The notes: generated by a model from the letters alone, not told the origin. Shown: positions 24,639-34,265, counted from the stretch's first letter. The stretch: 61,109 nucleotides of DNA from Candidatus Edwardsiibacteriota bacterium (GCA_020053305.1 JAGVNJ010000041.1:1-61109); one strand, 5' to 3'. A program made the numbers and translations.

Positions 24639-25724
24639 ATGCCAAAATTTATACCCGGTTTGAAATTGTCCGAACGGTTCTTCCAAGAAGCCGTAAAACC
24701 GCTCATCGAAAAAAAGTTTCCCGGACTAAAATATTCCGCCGGGCTTATCGATCATGGTTCTGAGGTGCTTGGCTACGACACGGAACTTTCGACCGATCAC
24801 CATTGGGGTCCGAGGGTTTTGCTTTTTATTTCCCCAAAAGACATCGGATTAAAAAAACAGATTTTTGACTTTCTCGGCAGGAACCTGTCCCCGTCCTTTC
24901 GGGGATACTCAACACATTTCGGCGATCCCGACCAAGCCGGCGTTAGGCTCCTGACCGCAGTAAAAGTGGGACAGCCCATAAGCCATCGCGTGGAAATCCA
25001 AACCATCGGATCATTTTTTAAAAACTATCTTTTGATCGATCCTAAAGATGATCTTACTGCTTCCGGGTGGCTGATATTGTCCGAACAAAAGCTCCGAACC
25101 ATCCGGAGCGGCAAAATATTTTACGACCAACTTGGCCTAAAAAAAGTTCAGCACAAACTGAATTATTACCCAAAAGATGTTTGGCTCTACATGCTGGCGT
25201 CCGAATGGTCGAAGATAGCCCAGGAGGAGCCCTTTGTCGGACGCTGCGGCGACGTCAAAGACGAACTGGGATCAAAAATCATTGCCGCACGGCTGGTGCA
25301 ATCCATCATGAAACTCTGTTTTTTGATGGAAAAGGAATATGCCCCTTACAGCAAGTGGTATGGCACGGCCTTTTCCCGTCTGAAGTGCGCCAAAAAACTT
25401 TCTCCGGTTCTGCACAAGGTCCTGGCCTCGGAAAACTGGAAGCAGCGCGAAAAATATCTGTCTCAAGCATACGGGTTCGCTGCTCGAATGCATAACGGTC
25501 TTAAGATCACCCGGCCACTGGCAATAAAAGTGTCGAGTTTTTATGATAGGCCTTATTTAGTGATCCATGGAGAGATATTTGCAAATGAGATCATGAAAAA
25601 GATCAATGATAGGGCGGTAAATAAACTTCCCGCAATCATTGGTTCCGTGAATCAATTGACCAACACAGTAGACCTTTTGGATAATAATGAGCTATTGAAG
25701 CGAATGAAATTGTTGTACCAGTAG
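24639..25724 (+). CDS. DUF4037 domain protein (nucleotidyltransferase-like)
   Basis: The 361-residue protein has the DUF4037 hallmark near residue 38: HGSEVLGYDTELSTDHHWGP, a pol-beta-like nucleotidyltransferase site with a GS...D.E/D arrangement. The rest is helical and includes a segment resembling the C-terminal substrate domain (LSEQKLRTIRSGKIFYDQLG, WLYMLASEWSKIAQEEPFVG). Cytosolic. The specific nucleotidyl acceptor is unknown for the family. GC content is lower than in the flanking genes. It stands alone between two repeat-rich gaps. Confidence 0.82.
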   Translation: MPKFIPGLKLSERFFQEAVKPLIEKKFPGLKYSAGLIDHGSEVLGYDTELSTDHHWGPRVLLFISPKDIGLKKQIFDFLGRNLSPSFRGYSTHFGDPDQAGVRLLTAVKVGQPISHRVEIQTIGSFFKNYLLIDPKDDLTASGWLILSEQKLRTIRSGKIFYDQLGLKKVQHKLNYYPKDVWLYMLASEWSKIAQEEPFVGRCGDVKDELGSKIIAARLVQSIMKLCFLMEKEYAPYSKWYGTAFSRLKCAKKLSPVLHKVLASENWKQREKYLSQAYGFAARMHNGLKITRPLAIKVSSFYDRPYLVIHGEIFANEIMKKINDRAVNKLPAIIGSVNQLTNTVDLLDNNELLKRMKLLYQ

Positions 25725-25882
25725 CCCCTACCCTACCCTAAAGTTCAGCCTACGTAGCAAGAGGTAATATAGCTGACTACTACGGCGAAGTGGGCCATTA
25801 GGAGAGGGAGAATGTCACACTGAGATGCCTTGATCGCCCGACAAGTCGAATGTGTGAAATTATTTTAAGAAACGATGTATTT

Positions 25883-26509
25883 ATGAAAAAGAAAACCCAA
25901 ATATTGCTCATCCACGGCGGGACCACCTTTAAGATCCAAAAGGATTATCTGCGCTTTTTGAAAACCCGGCCGGTCTCCATTGAAAAGCGGATGCGCTGGA
26001 GCGAAGATTACCTGGACAAAAGATTGGGACGTTATTTCGAGATAATCCGGCCCGGCATGCCGTTAAAGGAAAATGCCAAGTATGATGATTGGAAGATCCA
26101 TTTCGAAAGATATTTTCCTTTTTTGAGGAACAATCTTGTTTTGATAGGCACTTCCCTGGGCGGCATCTTTCTGGCCAAATATCTATCGGAAAATAAATTT
26201 CCTAAAAAGATATTGGCGGTTTATCTGATCTGCCCGCCGTTTGACGACACCCTGCCCGAAGAGGACCTGGTCGGAGGGTTTAAGCTTAAACCTGATCTTT
26301 CTTTGATCGAGAAGAACACCAGGAATCTTTACCTGCTGTTTTCCCGGGACGATAATGTCGTTCCTGTATCACACGCCCCTAAATACGCTAAGAAATTTAA
26401 AAAAGCAAATATCATAATCTTCGATAGCAAGAATGGACATTTTAAAATCTCCGTGTTTCCAGAGATCATAAAAATGATACTGTCTGATATAAAAAGGTTG
26501 TCCCGCTGA
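25883..26509 (+). CDS. Small alpha/beta hydrolase
   Basis: From MKKKTQ the protein has 208 residues; a longer frame from 25850 lacks support. It has the strand-turn HGGTTF near the N-terminus (oxyanion loop), the nucleophile elbow GTSLGG, a probable Asp in SRDDNVV and a catalytic His in NGHFKI, so the full Ser-Asp-His triad of a small RBBP9-type serine hydrolase seems present. No signal peptide. Its substrate cannot be predicted. Confidence 0.75.
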   Translation: MKKKTQILLIHGGTTFKIQKDYLRFLKTRPVSIEKRMRWSEDYLDKRLGRYFEIIRPGMPLKENAKYDDWKIHFERYFPFLRNNLVLIGTSLGGIFLAKYLSENKFPKKILAVYLICPPFDDTLPEEDLVGGFKLKPDLSLIEKNTRNLYLLFSRDDNVVPVSHAPKYAKKFKKANIIIFDSKNGHFKISVFPEIIKMILSDIKRLSR

Positions 26510-26652
26510 GAGGCCTTCCTTATCTAACAAGCCGAATGTGTGAAAACCCCGCAACTCTATGCCATCGTTCTATGAGATAACAAACCCGACTACCTGGCCG
26601 ACCGGCCAATGGCTACGTGGGTGAATCTGGCCCACCCGGAAAGACAGGGTTA

Positions 26653-28941
26653 ATGCCCAAATCATCCGATATCCACAAGATCGCCTTCCTGGGCGATTAT
26701 CTCCCCAGAAAGTGCGGCATCGCAACCTTCACCACGGACCTGCGCACCTCGGTGGCGGCGGAGTTTCCCGCCACCCAGTGCCTGGTGGTCCCGGTCAATG
26801 ACGTCGAGGGCGGCTACGATTATCCGCCGGAGGTGCGGTTCGAGATCGCGGAGCAGGACCTGCCGTCCTACCTGCGGGCGGCCGATTTCCTCAACATCAC
26901 CAATGTGGATGTTCTCTGCGTGCAGCACGAGTTCGGCATCTACGGCGGGGCGGCCGGCAGCCACCTGCTGGCCCTGCTGCACAAGCTGCGGATGCCCATC
27001 GTCACCACGCTTCACACCATCCTGCGCGAGCCCAACCCCGACCAGCGGCGGGTGATGCGCGAGTTGATCCGGCTGTCCACCCGGCTGGTGGTGATGTCCG
27101 AAAAGGGCCGGGAGTTCCTGCTGGATGTCTACCAGGCTCCGGCCAATAAAATAGATCTCATTCCCCACGGCATCCCCGAGATGCCCTTTGCCGACCCCAA
27201 TTATTTCAAGGACGAGTTCGGGGTGGCCGGCCAGCAGGTGCTGCTCACCTTCGGGCTGCTTTCGCCCAACAAGGGCATCGAGTACGCCCTGAGGGCTCTG
27301 CCGGCCATCATCGCCGAGTTTCCCAACACGGTCTACATCGTGGTGGGCCAGACCCACCCCAACCTTCTGCGCGACGAGGGCGAGTCCTACCGGCTGAGCC
27401 TGGAGCGGATGGCCAAGGAGCTGGGGGTCCAGAAGCACGTGGTGTTCTTCAACCGCTTCGTCGAGCTGGAGGAGCTGACCCGGTTCATCGGCGCCACCGA
27501 CATCTACCTTACCCCCTACCTGACCGAATCGCAGATAACCTCGGGCACCCTGGCCTACGCCTTCGGGGCCGGCAACGCAGTGGTGTCCACCCCCTACTGG
27601 CACGCCCAGGAACTGCTGACCGAGGAGCGCGGCAAATTAGTGCCGTTCCGCGACCCGGAGGCCATCGCCGGGGCCGTCATCGGCCTGTTGCATGACGCCC
27701 CGCTGCGCCATTCGATGCGCAAGAACGCCTACCAGCTGGGACGGGGCATGGTGTGGAACCGGGTGGCCCATCTTTTTGTGGAATCCTTCCGCCGGGCCGG
27801 CCAGGAGCACAGCTTCGTGGGGCGAAAATCCTCGCCCATCAAGACCCTTGACGAACAACCCGACCAGCTGCCGGATCTTAAGCTGGACCATCTGTACCGC
27901 CTGAGCGACTCGACCGGGATATTCCAGCACGCCAGCTTCACGGTCCCCAATTTCGCCGAGGGCTACTGCACCGACGACAACGCCCGGGCCCTGCTGCTGA
28001 CCCTGATGCTCCAGCAGGCGGGGCACAGCACCCCGCGCAGCAACGAGCTGGCCGCCACCTATGCCGCCTTTTTGAACCACGCCTTCGTCCGCAAGATCCG
28101 CCGCTTCCGCAATTTCATGAGTTTCGACCGGCGCTGGCTGGAGGATGTCGGCTCGGAGGACTGCCATGGCCATGCCCTGTGGGCCCTGGGGCTCTGCGTG
28201 GGCCATGCCGGCCACGGCAGTTTCCACATGCTGGCGGCGGAGCTCTTCGAGCAGGCCCTGCCGGTCGCCCCCGGGCTGACCTCGCCCCGGGCCTGGGCCT
28301 TCGCCCTGATCGGAATAGACGAATACCTGCGGCGCTTAAGCGGCGACCGCCGGGCCGGGCAGATCCGGGAATCGCTGACCGCCAAGCTGATGCAACGCTA
28401 CGCCGACGCCTCAAGCCCGGATTGGCAATGGTTCGAGGACGTGGTCTCCTACACCAATGCCAAGCTGCCGCACGCTTTGATCTTAAGCGGGCGCAGCATG
28501 AGCAACGCCGAAATGCTGGAGACCGGCCTTAAAACGCTGCGCTGGCTGGTCAAGGTGCAGACCTCCGAGGCCGGCTCCTTCCGGCCGGTCGGCTCCAACG
28601 GATTCTTCCCCAAAGGACAGGCCCGGGCCCTGTTCGACCAGCAGCCCATCGAGGCCCAGGCCACGGTATCGGCCTGCATCGAGGCCTATTCCGCCACCGG
28701 CGACCTGTACTGGGCGGCCGAGGCCCGCCGGGCCTTCGAATGGTTCCTGGGGCGGAACGATCTGGGACTGGCCCTGTACGATTCCGGCACCGGGGGCTGC
28801 CGCGACGGACTGCACGTCGACCGGGTCAGTCAAAACCAGGGGGCCGAGTCGACCCTGGCTTTCCTGCTGGCTTTGGCGGAGATGCAGACCCTCCAGAGCG
28901 CCCTCACCAGTTTCAACGGGTCGCCGGATGAACAGCTATGA
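26653..28941 (+). CDS. GT4 glycosyltransferase fused to an (alpha/alpha) barrel domain
   Basis: The 762-residue protein has a GT-B glycosyltransferase domain (about 1-390) with AFLGDYLPRKCGIATFTTDL at the N-terminus, HEFGIYGGAAGSHL, GLLSPNKGIEYALRALP and YLTESQITSGTLAYAFGAG. A second domain (about 410-760) is helical and hairpin-like, with HASFTVPNFAEGYCTDDNAR and WAFALIGIDEYLRRLSG, resembling six-hairpin enzymes such as epimerases or hydrolases. The start at 26653 was chosen over 26617. It overlaps the GH130 gene by four bases, so both probably act on the same mannoside or polysaccharide. Confidence 0.8.
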   Translation: MPKSSDIHKIAFLGDYLPRKCGIATFTTDLRTSVAAEFPATQCLVVPVNDVEGGYDYPPEVRFEIAEQDLPSYLRAADFLNITNVDVLCVQHEFGIYGGAAGSHLLALLHKLRMPIVTTLHTILREPNPDQRRVMRELIRLSTRLVVMSEKGREFLLDVYQAPANKIDLIPHGIPEMPFADPNYFKDEFGVAGQQVLLTFGLLSPNKGIEYALRALPAIIAEFPNTVYIVVGQTHPNLLRDEGESYRLSLERMAKELGVQKHVVFFNRFVELEELTRFIGATDIYLTPYLTESQITSGTLAYAFGAGNAVVSTPYWHAQELLTEERGKLVPFRDPEAIAGAVIGLLHDAPLRHSMRKNAYQLGRGMVWNRVAHLFVESFRRAGQEHSFVGRKSSPIKTLDEQPDQLPDLKLDHLYRLSDSTGIFQHASFTVPNFAEGYCTDDNARALLLTLMLQQAGHSTPRSNELAATYAAFLNHAFVRKIRRFRNFMSFDRRWLEDVGSEDCHGHALWALGLCVGHAGHGSFHMLAAELFEQALPVAPGLTSPRAWAFALIGIDEYLRRLSGDRRAGQIRESLTAKLMQRYADASSPDWQWFEDVVSYTNAKLPHALILSGRSMSNAEMLETGLKTLRWLVKVQTSEAGSFRPVGSNGFFPKGQARALFDQQPIEAQATVSACIEAYSATGDLYWAAEARRAFEWFLGRNDLGLALYDSGTGGCRDGLHVDRVSQNQGAESTLAFLLALAEMQTLQSALTSFNGSPDEQL

Positions 28942-30422
28942 ATAAAAGGATCTCCCCTGTCGTAACGCCGCCAGCGGTGCAGGCCAAACGCATCGGTCCG
29001 GTGATCTCCCCGGACCGCTCCCGGGTGCTGCTGCGGCCCTTCTATCCCGTCCGGAAGGACATCGTCCGGAGGATCGTGGCCCAGGTGATGGCCCTTACCG
29101 ATGAAGCGGCGGCCCAGCTTCTGGCCTCGGTGCTGGGCGAGTTTCAGGACCGGCACCTGAATGTCCGGCAGACCTTCCTCGACCGCTTCAGGCAGGTGCA
29201 GCGCTACCTCAAGGACCGGAAGGAGACCACCCCGGAGAAACAGCTGTTGATCGGCTCCTACTTCTCGCACGAATATTCCCCGGAATCGGCGGCCCTGTTC
29301 AATCCGTCCATCGTGCCGCACCCCGACCAGAGCAATCTTCCCGGGGGCTCGCTCCGTTTTGTGTTGAGCCTGCGGGCCACCGGCGAGGGGCATATCTCCT
29401 CCATCACCTTCCGCACCGGCACCGTCAGCGCCAAACACCGCATCAAGCTCACGCCGCCGGTTTCGTTTGTGACGGAGCCGGAGCCCCTGACCAATGCAAT
29501 ATACCAGAAGGATCTCTTTGCCCGCAAGCTCCAGGAGGCGGGACTGCACAGCAATTTTTGCCGGCGGGTGGTGGCCCAGCTTCCCGGGGAATTCATTCTG
29601 GATGACCTGCGCCGGGCGCTGAAATCAGAGCGCCGGCAAATGACCCCGGTCGACGCCCTGGCCGACCGGGCCTCCCAGGGCATTCTGCTGCTGGCCGAAT
29701 CGAATTATGAAGTGCGATTCGATCCCGCCAGCCACCTGGCCCAGCGGATCCTGTTTCCCTCGGTGCCCAGCCAGAGCAACGGCATCGAGGACGCCCGGTT
29801 CGTCCGGTTCCGGGATGACGACGGCGGCATCACCTATTACGCCACCTACACCGCCTACGACGGCAAGATCACCCTGCCCCAGCTGCTGGAGACCGCCGAC
29901 TTTCTCCATTTCAAGTTCCTGACCCTGAACGGCCCGGCCGTCCAGAACAAGGGCATGGCCCTGTTCCCCCGCAAGATCGACGGGCGTTACGCCATGCTGT
30001 CGCGCCAGGACGACGAGAACATACTGCTGATGTACTCCGACAACATCCATTTCTGGCAGACGCCCCAGCCGCTGCTGCAGCCGGCCCAGCCCTGGGAGAT
30101 GGTGAAGATCGGCACCTGCGGCTCTCCAATCGAGACCGAGGCCGGCTGGTTAGTGCTGAGCCACGGGGTCGGCCCCATGCGAAAATACTGCCTGGGGGCC
30201 TTCCTGCTGGACCTTAAGGACCCCTCGCGGGTGATTGGCCGCCTGCGCCAGCCGCTGTTGTCGCCCAACCAAGACGAGCGCGAGGGCTACGTGCCCAATG
30301 TGGTGTACACCTGCGGCGCGCTGCTGCACGGCCGGGAGCTGGTGATACCTTACGCCATGAGCGACTATGCCACTAATTTTGCCACCGTGCCGATAGACGA
30401 CCTGCTGGCAGCGATGGAGTGA
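28938..30422 (+). CDS. GH130 family beta-mannoside phosphorylase/hydrolase-like protein
   Basis: The 494-residue protein shows the five-bladed GH130 pattern in its C-terminal two thirds: NGIEDARFVRFRDDDGG, YYATYTAYDG, KGMALFPRKIDGRYAMLSRQ, GSPIETEAGWLVLSHGVG and DEREGYVPNVVYTCGAL. GH130 enzymes phosphorolyse or hydrolyse beta-mannosidic bonds. The first 200 residues form an extra helical domain. It overlaps the GT4 fusion gene by four bases, so synthesis and phosphorolysis of one mannose-containing glucan or oligosaccharide is a reasonable inference. No signal peptide, hence cytosolic. Confidence 0.85.
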   Translation: MNKRISPVVTPPAVQAKRIGPVISPDRSRVLLRPFYPVRKDIVRRIVAQVMALTDEAAAQLLASVLGEFQDRHLNVRQTFLDRFRQVQRYLKDRKETTPEKQLLIGSYFSHEYSPESAALFNPSIVPHPDQSNLPGGSLRFVLSLRATGEGHISSITFRTGTVSAKHRIKLTPPVSFVTEPEPLTNAIYQKDLFARKLQEAGLHSNFCRRVVAQLPGEFILDDLRRALKSERRQMTPVDALADRASQGILLLAESNYEVRFDPASHLAQRILFPSVPSQSNGIEDARFVRFRDDDGGITYYATYTAYDGKITLPQLLETADFLHFKFLTLNGPAVQNKGMALFPRKIDGRYAMLSRQDDENILLMYSDNIHFWQTPQPLLQPAQPWEMVKIGTCGSPIETEAGWLVLSHGVGPMRKYCLGAFLLDLKDPSRVIGRLRQPLLSPNQDEREGYVPNVVYTCGALLHGRELVIPYAMSDYATNFATVPIDDLLAAME

Positions 30423-30530
30423 GCGGTAGATAAGGGTGTTTAGATTATAGATTTTAGGGATTATCCCTGCCACACTGAGATGCCTTACCTGCGTAGTGAT
30501 AAATGTATTTTTAAATGCAAAGGAGCGGTT

Positions 30531-31013
30531 ATGTGGACACCAAACGAAATACGCAAGTTAATAGCACTTATTACTGGTATAATCCTTGCAGCTATAGGTA
30601 TTTTGCTATTATTTCATCAAGTGCAAGCATCAGGTAACATAAAAATAAACATGAATATTATAAACGGCGAAATAGAATCTGGCAGTGCTGGAATGCTGCT
30701 TTTATTTTTTTCTTTCTTCATAATTGTTTGGTCAACATTTGGTAGAAGTGACTCAACCCATAAAGAAGCTGTGGGGCTTGAGAATACACATCCAAAAAAC
30801 ACCAAGGCCTATATTAAAAGATATTTCTTTGCAACATTATTTGCTTGGGTAGTTGAATCTGTAATAATTTATGCAATTTATAAATTTGATACAGCATGGA
30901 CTGTTGCAGCTGTATTTGTTGGAATTATAGTCATCATTGTGACAATAAACTTTTTTTATGTTTACATCAGTGGGGATGTTTCGGAATTTGAAAAAAATAG
31001 CAACGGAAAATAA
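30531..31013 (+). CDS. AT-rich membrane protein, unknown
   Basis: The start at 30531 (MWTPNEIRKLIALI) is set by AAAGGAG just upstream. The 160-residue protein has four predicted membrane segments: about 10-28, 46-66, 97-120 and 127-149. The sequence is far more AT-rich than the GH130 gene before it and recO after it, suggesting transfer. A half-copy of a dispersed repeat (CACACTGAGATGCCTT) lies at 30471. No family recognised. Confidence 0.6.
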   Translation: MWTPNEIRKLIALITGIILAAIGILLLFHQVQASGNIKINMNIINGEIESGSAGMLLLFFSFFIIVWSTFGRSDSTHKEAVGLENTHPKNTKAYIKRYFFATLFAWVVESVIIYAIYKFDTAWTVAAVFVGIIVIIVTINFFYVYISGDVSEFEKNSNGK

Positions 31014-31119
31014 ATACTGCTGTTGTTAACAGGTTTTATTTTTGACTTCAAGTGTAAATACTTTGCAAAATAAACAATCGAGCGCCCCAAAGCCATAGCT
31101 CTCAAGAAAAGGTGGTAGA

Positions 31120-31478
31120 ATGAAATTCTGCTGGGTGACCATAAACGTAAGGAACATGGAACGGTCCCTGTCCTTTTACCGGGACCTTCTGGGCCTGGAG
31201 CTAAAACGCAAAATGAGCCCCAGCCCCGATATGGAGATCATCTTTCTGGGCACCGGGGAGACCCAAGTGGAGCTTATCTGCAATAAAAAAGCCGGCGATA
31301 TTGTCGCCGGCCAGGACATCTCCCTGGGCTTCGAGGTGGAATCGTTGGATAAATTCAGCGAGATCTTAAAGAGCAGGAACATTCCGGGCCGTTCCAGCCC
31401 AACCCTCACATCAAATTTCTGTACATCCTCGATCCCGACGGGGTGAAGATCCAATTGGTGGAAAATATAAAGCAATAA
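31120..31478 (+). pseudogene. Frameshifted glyoxalase/VOC family protein
   Basis: The frame beginning MKFCWVTINVRNMERSLSFY is a vicinal-oxygen-chelate (glyoxalase-type) protein and runs correctly to SRNIPG near 31390. There the reading frame breaks. In the next frame the family C-terminus continues as GPFQPNPHIKFLYILDPDGV and LVENIKQ to a stop at 31476-31478. The expected join suggests loss of a few bases near 31385-31392. Either the gene is broken or there is an assembly error. The glyoxalase fold would otherwise be complete, about 118 residues. Confidence 0.7.
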
Positions 31479-31782
31479 TTGTCTCTAATCTGCGACCTGA
31501 TATATTTTGTTCCTTGGCTTTTTTCTCCGCTTTCTCTTTGAAGAGAAAGCTCCAAAGAGAACTGTCGCTGCACCGCTGCCCGGGAGTTTATAATAGTCAG
31601 CTGCCTAAATGTCTTGACCACGAAACAAGGCTTACGCAGGCAAAACATTTTTTACGGCAGCTTTTGCCAAACAGCAGCGCTGATGCGACCCGGGTCCCCG
31701 CCTTCATCCCCTTCCCGCATCGGGAAGGGGCAGGGGTTAGGTCGGTCCCCGCCATTACTTGAATTAATTCTGATATAACTTC
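31479..31782 (+). other. Intergenic stretch before recO, no gene seen
   Basis: The 304-bp gap holds two hairpins: TTCTCTTTGAAGAGAA near 31532 and CCCCTTCCCGCATCGGGAAGGGG at 31709-31731. Neither is followed by a good T-run. No reading frame here looks real, and no clear promoter or ribosome site for recO was found. Confidence 0.5.
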
Positions 31783-32511
31783 ATGATCGAACGCACCGAA
31801 GCCATAATATTAAAGACCCAGAATTTTTCCGAGACCAGCCGCATCGTCAGCGCCTTCACCCGGCAGTTCGGCCGGATGAATTTCATGGCCAAGGGGGCCC
31901 GCAAGCCCCGGAGCAGGTTCGGGGCTTCCTTTCAGCCCGGCGGGGTCTCCCAGATCGTCTTCTACCGCAGCCGGCATTCCGAGCTGCACACCGTCTCTGA
32001 GACCGACGTGGTCTGGGACCCCTCGGCCCTGGCCGAGGACGGCCGGATGAACCCGGCGGCGGTGGCCCTGGAGATGGGCTACAAGCTCACCGCCTTGGAG
32101 TCGCCCAATATGGCCTTCTACAAGAATCTTTCGGGATTTTTGCGGGCACTGCCATCCTCCGGGGAAAGCCCCAGCCAACTGCTGGGCTTTTTCCTGGCGG
32201 CCCTCAACAACCTGGGACACTCCCCCCGGCTGGATTCCTGCGTCAAATGCCGCCGGGAGCTTAAAAGCGGAGGGCCGGTCTTTTCGGTGACCGAGGGCGG
32301 ATTCCTCTGCCCCCGCTGCCACGCCCCGGAGGGGGAATGCGTTCATCTGAGACCGGCCCAGTCCGCGGCCCTGTATGGCTGGCACTCCACCGGAGAACTG
32401 TGCGACATCACCCGCCACGACTGCAAATGCCTGATCGAAACCCTCACCGCTTTCGTCAACCACCATATATCCGGCCGGACCAAGTTGATCTGCGTGAAAT
32501 ACCTGGCCTGA
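31783..32511 (+). CDS. recO: DNA repair protein RecO
   Basis: RecO loads RecA on single-stranded DNA in the RecFOR pathway. The 242-residue protein has an N-terminal OB-fold (RTEAIILKTQNFSETSRIVS, GRMNFMAKGARKPRSRFG), a central helical region, and a zinc finger with the CVKC and CPRC cysteine pairs (about residues 149-186), typical of RecO. The first residues (MIERTEAIIL) fit the family start. No Shine-Dalgarno sequence is evident. It stands alone, followed by repeats. Confidence 0.93.
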   Translation: MIERTEAIILKTQNFSETSRIVSAFTRQFGRMNFMAKGARKPRSRFGASFQPGGVSQIVFYRSRHSELHTVSETDVVWDPSALAEDGRMNPAAVALEMGYKLTALESPNMAFYKNLSGFLRALPSSGESPSQLLGFFLAALNNLGHSPRLDSCVKCRRELKSGGPVFSVTEGGFLCPRCHAPEGECVHLRPAQSAALYGWHSTGELCDITRHDCKCLIETLTAFVNHHISGRTKLICVKYLA

Positions 32512-32521
32512 TCCAAATAAT

Positions 32522-32550
32522 GTAGGGGAGGGTTTTAAATCCTCCCCTAC
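32522..32550. repeat. Palindromic GTAGGGGA repeat, copy 1
   Basis: GTAGGGGAGG pairs with CCTCCCCTAC around a TTTTAAA centre, 29 bp in all. It is followed by GTAAAAACGGCCC, closely matching the flank of copy 2. Confidence 0.75.
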
Positions 32551-32647
32551 GTAAAAACGGCCCTAATCCGATTACCCACCCGCTGTCCTTTTCATTGTAT
32601 GGACACCATATACCGTGCCCCATGACACCATGCATGCCCCAATAATT

Positions 32648-32676
32648 GTAGGGGATGGTTTCAAACCATCCCCTAC
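32648..32676. repeat. Palindromic GTAGGGGA repeat, copy 2
   Basis: GTAGGGGATGGTTT pairs with AAACCATCCCCTAC around one base, again 29 bp. It is 97 bp after copy 1 with the same orientation and similar flank (GTTAATACGACCC). Compensating changes keep the stem. Confidence 0.75.
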
Positions 32677-32707
32677 GTTAATACGACCCCGGTAAAACCT
32701 CACCCTG

Positions 32708-32740
32708 CCCTCTCCAAATTCATTTGGAGAGGGATTTTTT
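32708..32740. terminator. Terminator between recO and the M3-like peptidase gene
   Basis: CCCTCTCCAAA pairs with TTTGGAGAGGG around TTCA, followed by six T on the plus strand. It overlaps the stop codon end of the convergent minus-strand peptidase gene by two bases. Confidence 0.8.
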
Positions 32741-34265
32741 ATTCCGCCAAATACTTCAGCGAGAATTCCTCCCCGCTCACCCTCTTATATAATTCGGGAT
32801 AGGTATAGGTCCCGGATGGCCCGATCACCTCCTCCATCAAAAATTTTCCGAATTTTTTACCCTGGGACATGATGTCATCGGTCTTGTGGCGCTTTTTGAA
32901 CACCTCCCTCAGCATGTCGCAGGTCAGGTCGCCCATGAAATAATTGTGCAGGTAGATGGGATGGGTGGTGTGGTGGATCCGGTATCCCCAGGCCGGCTCT
33001 TCGGCGTAGGGTTCCTCGCCCAGTATCTGCCGGAAGGTCTTCCAGTACAGCTGGTGGACGTCGTCGATGGCCTTGATATTCTCCCGGTATAGGGCCTGAT
33101 CGAACATTATGGCCGGAATGGCCCCCAGCCGGGTGGCCCGGTCCCATCTTTTCAGGGCGGCGAAATCCTCCTCCGCCCGGGCCGGCTGATCCCCGAAGAA
33201 CCGACCGTAGAACGCCCGGTGGTACAGCAGATCGCCGAACAGGTTGGCGAACCCCTCGGAGACGATACCGCTGACCCCCATGTTCAGCAGCACCTCCCGG
33301 GGCTTCAGCAGAAAGGAATGCAGGGCGTGCCCGGTCTCGTGTAGCAATACCCCGTACTCGTCGTAGCGATTCTCCACGTTGGCCAGTATCCGGGAGTCCT
33401 TGGCCGTCTGAATGGGAAAATTGTAGCCCCACTCCGATTTGTTGCGCCGGGGGAAGATATCGTAGGTGATGTTATATTTGGCGATGTCCCAGCCGAAATT
33501 CAAGAAGAATTCCCGGAGCACATCGTAACAGGCCGACATGTCCACCTGTTGGTTCAGTTCCGGGGCCAGATGGGCGCTGATATAGGCCTCATCCCACGGC
33601 TTTACTTTAGCGTCGCCGATGAATTTTTCCCCGTATTCCGCCTTTATCTTTTTCATGGCCGGCAGTAGTTTGGCTGCTTGTTCCGGCCAGCCGTCGAACA
33701 GATTCGTATCCAGCTCCTGTTGTTCCAGCTGGTAGGCCACGAAGTTCTTGGCCCCGTAGAGCCGGGCATATTCTTTTCTTAAACCGATAAGCTCGGCAAA
33801 GCCGGCCTGGAACAGCGGCTGATTCACCTGGGCCCGGGCCAGGTAGGCCTTTTTTCTTTTCTCCCGGTCCGGCTCGCTGCGCAGGATCTGGGTTATCTCG
33901 GTGGAGCGGATCTCCCTTCCCTCCAGACTGGACCGGTGGGTGTTAAGCACCTGGGACAGTTGGGTGGACAGTTTCTGTATCTCCAGCTCCAGCTTGTTCA
34001 TCTCGTCGGACAGGTGATATGGTTTGAAGGTCTTGTACAGTATCTCCACCCGGCGTTTATCCAGCGGCTCCAGGTCCATTGCTTTATGATCCAGAATAGC
34101 CTGGAAGTTTTTCTGGTCCTTGAAGACCTTGACCATTTTCTGGTAGGCCTTCTGTGAGCCCAGATCGTATCCGGTGGTGTACTGGACCCATTCCAGCCGG
34201 AAATACTGGGCCGATTGCTTTTCCAGCTTGCGGCCGATGGCGGTCAGTTTTTTTATCCGGGACAT
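32739..34265 (-). CDS. M2/M3-like zinc oligopeptidase
   Basis: The 508-residue cytosolic gluzincin has HETGHALHS as its zinc motif and SEGFANLFGDLLYH downstream, which supplies the third-ligand Glu. Upstream, the helical region matches the overall layout of M3 oligoendopeptidases and M2 peptidases (RSEPDREKRKKAYLARAQVN, LRKEYARLYGAKNFVAYQLE). HHTTHPIYLHNYFMGDLTCD near the C-terminus forms the substrate site in relatives. No signal peptide. The precise family (M2 or M3) is uncertain. Confidence 0.85.
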   Translation of the reverse strand: MSRIKKLTAIGRKLEKQSAQYFRLEWVQYTTGYDLGSQKAYQKMVKVFKDQKNFQAILDHKAMDLEPLDKRRVEILYKTFKPYHLSDEMNKLELEIQKLSTQLSQVLNTHRSSLEGREIRSTEITQILRSEPDREKRKKAYLARAQVNQPLFQAGFAELIGLRKEYARLYGAKNFVAYQLEQQELDTNLFDGWPEQAAKLLPAMKKIKAEYGEKFIGDAKVKPWDEAYISAHLAPELNQQVDMSACYDVLREFFLNFGWDIAKYNITYDIFPRRNKSEWGYNFPIQTAKDSRILANVENRYDEYGVLLHETGHALHSFLLKPREVLLNMGVSGIVSEGFANLFGDLLYHRAFYGRFFGDQPARAEEDFAALKRWDRATRLGAIPAIMFDQALYRENIKAIDDVHQLYWKTFRQILGEEPYAEEPAWGYRIHHTTHPIYLHNYFMGDLTCDMLREVFKKRHKTDDIMSQGKKFGKFLMEEVIGPSGTYTYPELYKRVSGEEFSLKYLAE

